From contig JAHLJZ010000039.1 of assembly GCA_025602915.1 (NCBI GenBank), positions 124,001 through 188,000 of the forward strand: a stretch of 64,000 nucleotides of DNA. Reading direction: 5' to 3'. Position 1 is the first letter of the stretch; each line of letters begins with the position of its first letter. Under the pieces are notes generated by a model. It saw only the letters and a list, made by a program, of their open reading frames with translations. It searched no databases and was not told the origin of the DNA. The translations under genes and the position numbers were made by a program. Shown one piece after another: positions 59,600 through 64,000 of the stretch. This stretch comes from Paraphysoderma sedebokerense. Its lineage: Eukaryota; Blastocladiomycota; Physodermatomycetes; Physodermatales; Physodermataceae.

Positions 59600-59837
59600 T
59601 CTCGAATCAGGCAGCATAATGCTTAGGTTTGAGGATACGATTTTGCACAAAGAAAATTTGCGTTGCATTGTCTATGCTTGGGATTGGGTGGGCTTAATTA
59701 CGTCGCGGCTGAAGTAGAATCCTATTGGCACAGCACCTGCGTGTTTCCGAATATAAATCAATTGACGACCTGCTCTAGCTTTACCTTCTTTAAAACCATC
59801 TTATTGCTCATAGAAACTTTAAAATTCACTCTTAAAA
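59600..59837. other. promoter region of GPI-type protein gene
   Basis: 238 bases holding a CCAAT box (reverse, ATTGG near 59724-59728) and TATAAAT at 59752-59758, about 80 bases before the ATG. Confidence 0.45.
59752..59758 (+). promoter_or_regulatory. TATA box TATAAAT
   Basis: TATAAAT 80 bases upstream of the ATG at 59838, with an inverted CCAAT about 25 bases further upstream. Fits a core promoter for a small, probably well-expressed surface protein. Confidence 0.5.
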
Positions 59838-60825
59838 ATGTTTTCTTTAGTCGCTCTCATCTCTGTTCTTGTGGCCACTGCCAATGCTCAGTTCCCCACA
59901 GCGCCGCCAATGCTGGGTCTGGACCCTGCCTGCCAGAAAGTTGTGAATGAAACGTAAGAACAGACTGCGGACTTTCTTAGTGAATCCAAATGTAGGACGG
60001 AATTAACCCATTGATTCTACGTATAGGTTAAACCCTCTGTATACTGACCCTAACTGTCCAGTTACCAAAGTTTTTACCGGTAACACCTCTACAGTGGCAG
60101 ATTTAGAAAAATATATTCCACAGATGTGTGCTCCCGGGTGCACTTCCAAGATTCAAAGTATGTTACCCAATTGGAAAAGCTTGTTCTTTTTATTCTTGTA
60201 AACCACTAGGTGATGCTACCTATTTCCTATTGAATATTAACAAATTCTGCTTTCGTTAGGGGCGATCTTGGACTTGGGGAGCAGCCAGTGCAAGGATAAC
60301 AGCGTTGTGAATTTACTCTTTGCTTCATCATACTATTATACAAATTATTATTGCATCAAGTCTGGTGACACTTATTGTCTTGTCGATCAAGCAAAGAAAC
60401 TTGACGCCGCCAAAGTCGCTGCCAATGCGTATGTACAAACCTTTTTGTTGCTTTTAATCTAGAAATATATTAATTCTGTGATATTACTATACAGCTCTAT
60501 CACTGCTTGGCCAAAAGAATCTCTTTGCTCAGACTGTACTGCATCTCAAATTGCTTTCAGTCAAAACGAGAAGATCGCAGAAACCGCTCAGTTTGCTTCC
60601 GAATTGACCAAGAACGTTAGGACTAATCCATCACTTGATAAAGACAATATTAAGAAAATCTGTGGTGAGCCGTATTACAACGACGCTGTGAAAAAGCCAG
60701 TGTCTGTTGTCGTCGATTTGAGTGAAAATGCGGGCGGTGACACTAAGAAGAATTCTGGTGAAAACGTCAAAATGAGTGTTGCCGCTTTGGCTGTCGCTGC
60801 TGTCAGCGCAATGATGGTTTTCTAA
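59838..60825 (+). CDS. small secreted, probably GPI-anchored protein
   Basis: Four exons (59838-59953, 60027-60157, 60260-60428 and 60495-60825) give 747 bases and 248 residues. Signal peptide MFSLVALISVLVATANA is cut before QFPTAPP. The mature part has about ten cysteines in the form of a CPVTK...CAPGC...CKDN...YCIKSGDTYCLV...CSDCT series, a pattern seen in fungal secreted proteins of unknown function. The C-terminus reads SGENVKMSVAALAVAAVSAM followed by MVF, a hydrophobic tail after a small-residue omega region, as expected for GPI anchoring. I know no enzyme activity. WDR83 follows 190 bases downstream on the same strand. Confidence 0.8.
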
Positions 60826-61015
60826 GCAGAATCTAGTCAATAATATATAGAAAATTTCTCGTCCTGTATTCTACGCTGTACTTCTATTTATAGTTAAAGA
60901 GCTGTAACATTTCCATAGAAAGGAAGTAAATTTTTACTTGGCGCCTGGCGCCAATCCCTGTATCTCCAAGTTTTAATCCCTCGGATCATCTCGAATCCCA
61001 AAAACGTCGTTCGGC

Positions 61016-62451
61016 ATGTCTGATATTCCGCTGCCGTCAACATTATCCATCACTCTAAAAGGCCATGTAGGCCCCGTTCATACTGTGAGATTTAACTCTG
61101 ATGGTCAGTATTGTCTGAGTGGTGGTCAAGATCGAACTGTGAAGTTATGGAGTCCAGAATCTGGAGCCTGTATCAAAACATACGCAGGCCATGGAAAAGA
61201 AGTCTTGGGTATTGCAATGTACTATCGATCTCTTGAAATGCTTTTCTCATTAAATCTGTTGTTAATGTTTAATTCAGACTATATCTGACACGGATACTAT
61301 TTCTATTTTCCGCTGATACCCAATTAGAGCGAGCGATAATTCTAGGTTTGCCGCAGTTGGTGGAGATAAACAGGCACATCTATGGGATGTTGGGAGTGGA
61401 AGGACAATAAGGAGGTTCATCGGTCATTATCAGGTAATTTGGCCCAGATAAAGTACATATCATTTAAGATCCGGCAATCGAGCTAACTATTGTGTCAATT
61501 TTATCACTCTCTAAGCGAGTGAATTGTGTTGACTTCAATGCAGATGCTACCGTTTTAATAACAGGTTCAGTTCTTCAATCGTAGTTCAATTTAAATTGTT
61601 GGTTCTTTGTAGTGACTTTGAAAACATAGGATCGCAGGATACGACAGTCAAATTGTGGGATTGCAAAAGTCAGAACAAGGCTCCCATACAAACATTAGAT
61701 GAAGCGAAGGATGGAATAATGAGTTTGGTATGCAGAGGATGGGAGATTTTGACAGGGTGAGTTATATAATGTGTGTGGGTTTCTCCCTGTTCTCTCTTCA
61801 CTAATTAGTCGAACTTTACTATCGCTCAACAGATCAGTGGATGGAAATATACGTAACTACGATATTCGATTCGGACAGTTAAAAGTGGATAAGGTTGCCC
61901 GTACGTTCTATTGACTCTTTGATTAATTTCATAATACCGACCGAGTGGTTGCTAATCATTGAAGGTTGTATACTTTAGAGCCTATCACTTCAGTTCGATA
62001 CACCGGAGACGGAAATTGCATTCTGTGCAGTACTTTGGATTCTACCATAAGGCTTTTTGATAAAGCGACTGGTGAAATGCTGAATCAGTATGTTGTGGGA
62101 TCTTCAGTCAGATCGAGCCAATAACGAAATTCTGACATCTTCATCCTCGTCAACGAAGATACAAATCACATAAAGCAAAAGAATATAGGATACAAAGTTG
62201 CCTTAATAATACCGATGCCTACATCATCAGTGGCTCGGAGGACGGTTCACTTTATTGCTGGGATTTAGTTGAGGTAAGTCGAGTCGAAAACGATCGATCC
62301 TATTGTATTTGGCTGATTTGGTTCACTTTAGGCCTCTCTTGTGAATAAGATACCTGCACATTCCAATGTGGTAACCGGTATTGATTATCATCCTGATCAA
62401 TCAATACTACTCAGTTGTGGTGTCGATGGATTTGTGAAGGTGTGGAGGTAA
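61016..62451 (+). CDS. WDR83: WD40-repeat protein WDR83 (MORG1)
   Basis: Seven-bladed WD40 scaffold; the human protein is part of the spliceosome (C complex) and binds ERK pathway proteins. Repeats in order: LKGHVGPVHTVRFNSDGQYC with GGQDRTVKLWSPESG; YAGHGKEVLGIA with AVGGDKQAHLWDVGSG; VNCVDFNADATVLITGSQDT; GSVDGNIRNYDIRFGQLKVD; TSVRYTGDGNCILCSTLDST; ISGSEDGSLYCWDLVE; and VVTGIDYHPDQSILLSCGVD with FVKVW. About ten short introns, several of them 50-70 bases. Start MSDIPLPSTLSITLK, ending FVKVWR. Length about 310 residues, as usual for the family. Confidence 0.92.
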
Positions 62452-62618
62452 CAATAAACTGTGTGATGCAAACCACGGCATTTTCATCTAAACAAACTAA
62501 TAAAATTGGACATATCTCTCAATCTCACGAATGCATCATTGCTTTTATTTACGTTGTTGTATGAAAGTCATCCAACGCAAAGTCACTCATTTAACATATA
62601 TCAATATAATCCTATTAT
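62452..62618. other. 3' ends of converging genes
   Basis: 167 bases between WDR83 (+) and the Cys/Pro-rich gene (-). AATAAA at 62453-62458 is right behind the WDR83 stop. Confidence 0.4.
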
Positions 62619-63501
62619 TTATAAGAAGAGGCCAGCTACAACAACAATGATGACGGTGGCAATATGCCCTCTTGCAGCGCCAGCGAAAGCTTCACTTGAA
62701 ACTGGGGCAGCAGCTGTGGCACTATATTGTCTGTAGGTCGGTGATTCGCACTGTTTTGTGGCCTCATTATATGTTTGGCCTGCGGCACAGGTTTTTGGGG
62801 CAGTATACGACGGGGCGGGCGGCACATAAGTAGTTCTCGGCAGTTCGGCACAAGTGTTACCGTTCATGACATATCCAATTGGACAATCACATTTCTTTTC
62901 ATTGTAGTTCCATTGCTGACCTTGGGGGCAGGCAGGGGGACTTGGCGGATTGTAAGGTTTATACGGCGTTGTTTGTGGCGGCACATAAGCCGGGGGTTGA
63001 GCTACAGGTGGCGGCACATAAGTTGGAGGAGGGACGGGTGCTGGTGGCACGTATGCTGGAGGAGCGGGTTGAGGTTTTGGCATGTCGACACAGTTCACAC
63101 CGTTCCAAACTTTTCCGATGTCACATTCGCATCTATTCGTGTTTTTATTCAGGCTTCGGAAAGAAAAGAAAGTAGTTAATAATTGATTCATTTCCAAAGA
63201 AGAACTAACAAGAGATGGGTTTGTGTTACCTTTGATTAGGGGGGCATGTATACACCACAGGAACTGGTATGGGTTGCGCGATTGGTACAGGATACGGAAC
63301 GTACGGGACGGGTTGAACAACTGGAACCGGAACTACGACCGGCTTACCAGGCTTATACTTATCTTTATGCTTGTCTTTAGAGAGCCAATGTAGAAAAGTT
63401 CTTTTTTGCAAACGGACAGCATCAGCCTCATTACCAACTGTAGCCTGTGTGAGAAGGAGAACCCCAATCACCCAAACAAGTATCGGTGCGCTTTTGATCA
63501 T
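62619..63501 (-). CDS. secreted Cys/Pro-rich wall-like protein, probably GPI-anchored
   Basis: Two exons joined near 63175-63230 give about 270 residues. Signal peptide APILVWVIGVLLLTQATVG follows the start Met. A Lys-rich stretch and a Val/Pro-rich arm come next (VVVPVPVVQPVPYVPYPVPI). Three short cysteine modules follow: CPPNQR..NRCECDIGKVWNGVNC, CPQGQQWNYNEKKCDCPIGY and CAAGQTYNEATKQC. They resemble single-turn EGF/TIL-like units (C-P-x-G/N-Q...C-x-C...G-x-x-C). The modules are linked by proline-rich arms with repeated YVPP (AYVPP, TYVPP). The C-terminus is a hydrophobic tail IATVIIVVVAGLFL after small residues, suggesting GPI anchoring. A structural wall or extracellular-matrix role is inference. 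Family not recognised. Confidence 0.75.
62815..63070 (-). repeat. imperfect repeats coding YVPP-rich linkers
   Basis: The plus-strand sequence GGCGGCACATAAG recurs at about 62819, 62972 and 63010, with a variant near 63044. Each encodes (A/T)YVPP on the minus strand. Tandem-like expansion within the wall-protein gene. Confidence 0.6.
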
Positions 63502-64000
63502 TCTTAACGATTTTTGATGATTATTGGTAATAGTAATTAAAGTACTCTAATGCTCTAGCTGAAACAATTGAACGATACAGACGTAGCTGAGGTTTTAAGT
63601 CATTTTTTCCGACAGTTTTGACTCGGGATGCTGACCGTTTCAAACAAAAGTCCAGTAAATAAACATTCGGCAAAATAAAAAAACAATTCCGTTTTGTATT
63701 TTTTTCTTTATTTAGCTGCAGCTTAAATTATGTGAGTCGGAAATTTTTGGTACGGTAGATTTATTGGCAGTCTTGACTCTCCATATGCGTGGCTTACTGC
63801 CTGTGAAGATTGGTTGCAGAAAGCCAAAAAATAAATTGACGAATGAAAGTCCTCTGTTCTTAGGATTGACAATGATGCGTTTAATTTTATCAATTGCTTA
63901 TACTATTTAAGCTGCCTAAGGCAGCAATCTAATATTTTTCTCATGCGCAATAACTAGAACATCCGAAACACAACAAAAGAGGGACCTGCAATTATCATAT
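63502..64000. other. right-edge intergenic sequence
   Basis: 499 AT-rich bases up to the window end; no gene recognised. The first part should hold the wall-protein promoter. A short perfect inverted repeat (GCTGCC TAA GGCAGC) lies at about 63911-63925; its meaning is unknown. Confidence 0.4.

Overview
The window looks like the nuclear genome of a fungus, probably an early-diverging one (chytrid, zoopagomycete or mucoromycete grade), though I cannot fix the phylum from 64 kb. Fungal hallmarks are a Rim15-type AGC kinase, a Siw14-type phosphatase, a Pff1-type vacuolar protease and a Spo71-like PH protein. Genes are close together and carry many short GT..AG introns (mostly 40-95 bases, often with a CTAAC/CTAAT-like branch site). 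Several genes are kept in animals and early fungi but absent from budding yeast: CIP2A-like, ZNF277, MCMBP, PPIL4 and WDR83. I see no transposons, viral remnants, tRNA or rRNA genes or CRISPR arrays. All exon joins below were made by eye from reading frames and splice signals.

Layout. 1-4978 (-): N-terminal part of a Rim15-like kinase, cut by the window edge at the glycine loop. 5772-7627 (-): protein with three IQ motifs. 7797-8748 (+): phosducin-like Plp2. 9717-12080 (+): secreted protein with two similar beta-sandwich-like units and an RDEL end. 12502-16824 (-): Ctr9. 17124-17972 (-): secreted bacterial-type methyltransferase-like protein. 18678-20281 (+): aquaporin. 20668-23955 (-): elongation factor 2. 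24330-27660 (-): Pff1/ERMP1 protease. 27952-28905 (-): Fis1. 29480-30181 (-): Siw14-like phosphatase. 30352-32905 (+): zuotin. 33701-35826 (-): TMEM135-like membrane protein. 35953-40268 (+): CIP2A-like protein. 40499-42398 (+): PPIL4. 42662-47083 (-): large unknown membrane protein. 47451-49795 (-): ZNF277. 50208-50783 (-): a small three-exon gene that is visible only after splicing. 51077-53913 (+): MCMBP. 54336-55938 (+): AIG1/FAR-17a-like. 56229-59599 (+): tandem-PH Spo71-like. 59838-60825 (+): GPI-type surface protein. 61016-62451 (+): WDR83. 62619-63501 (-): Cys/Pro-rich wall-like protein.

Functions. There is no operon-like or obviously co-functional cluster. A translation and proteostasis theme recurs (EF2, zuotin, Plp2, ZNF277), along with transcription and splicing (Ctr9, PPIL4, WDR83), replication (MCMBP), organelle and membrane biology (Fis1, Pff1, TMEM135-like, AIG1-like, aquaporin) and the cell surface (three secreted proteins). 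The points most worth following up are the fungal CIP2A homologue, the secreted protein that ends in an ER-retrieval tetrapeptide next to a dibasic site, the signal-peptide-bearing bacterial-type methyltransferase, the hidden small gene and the uncharacterised 1451-residue membrane protein.
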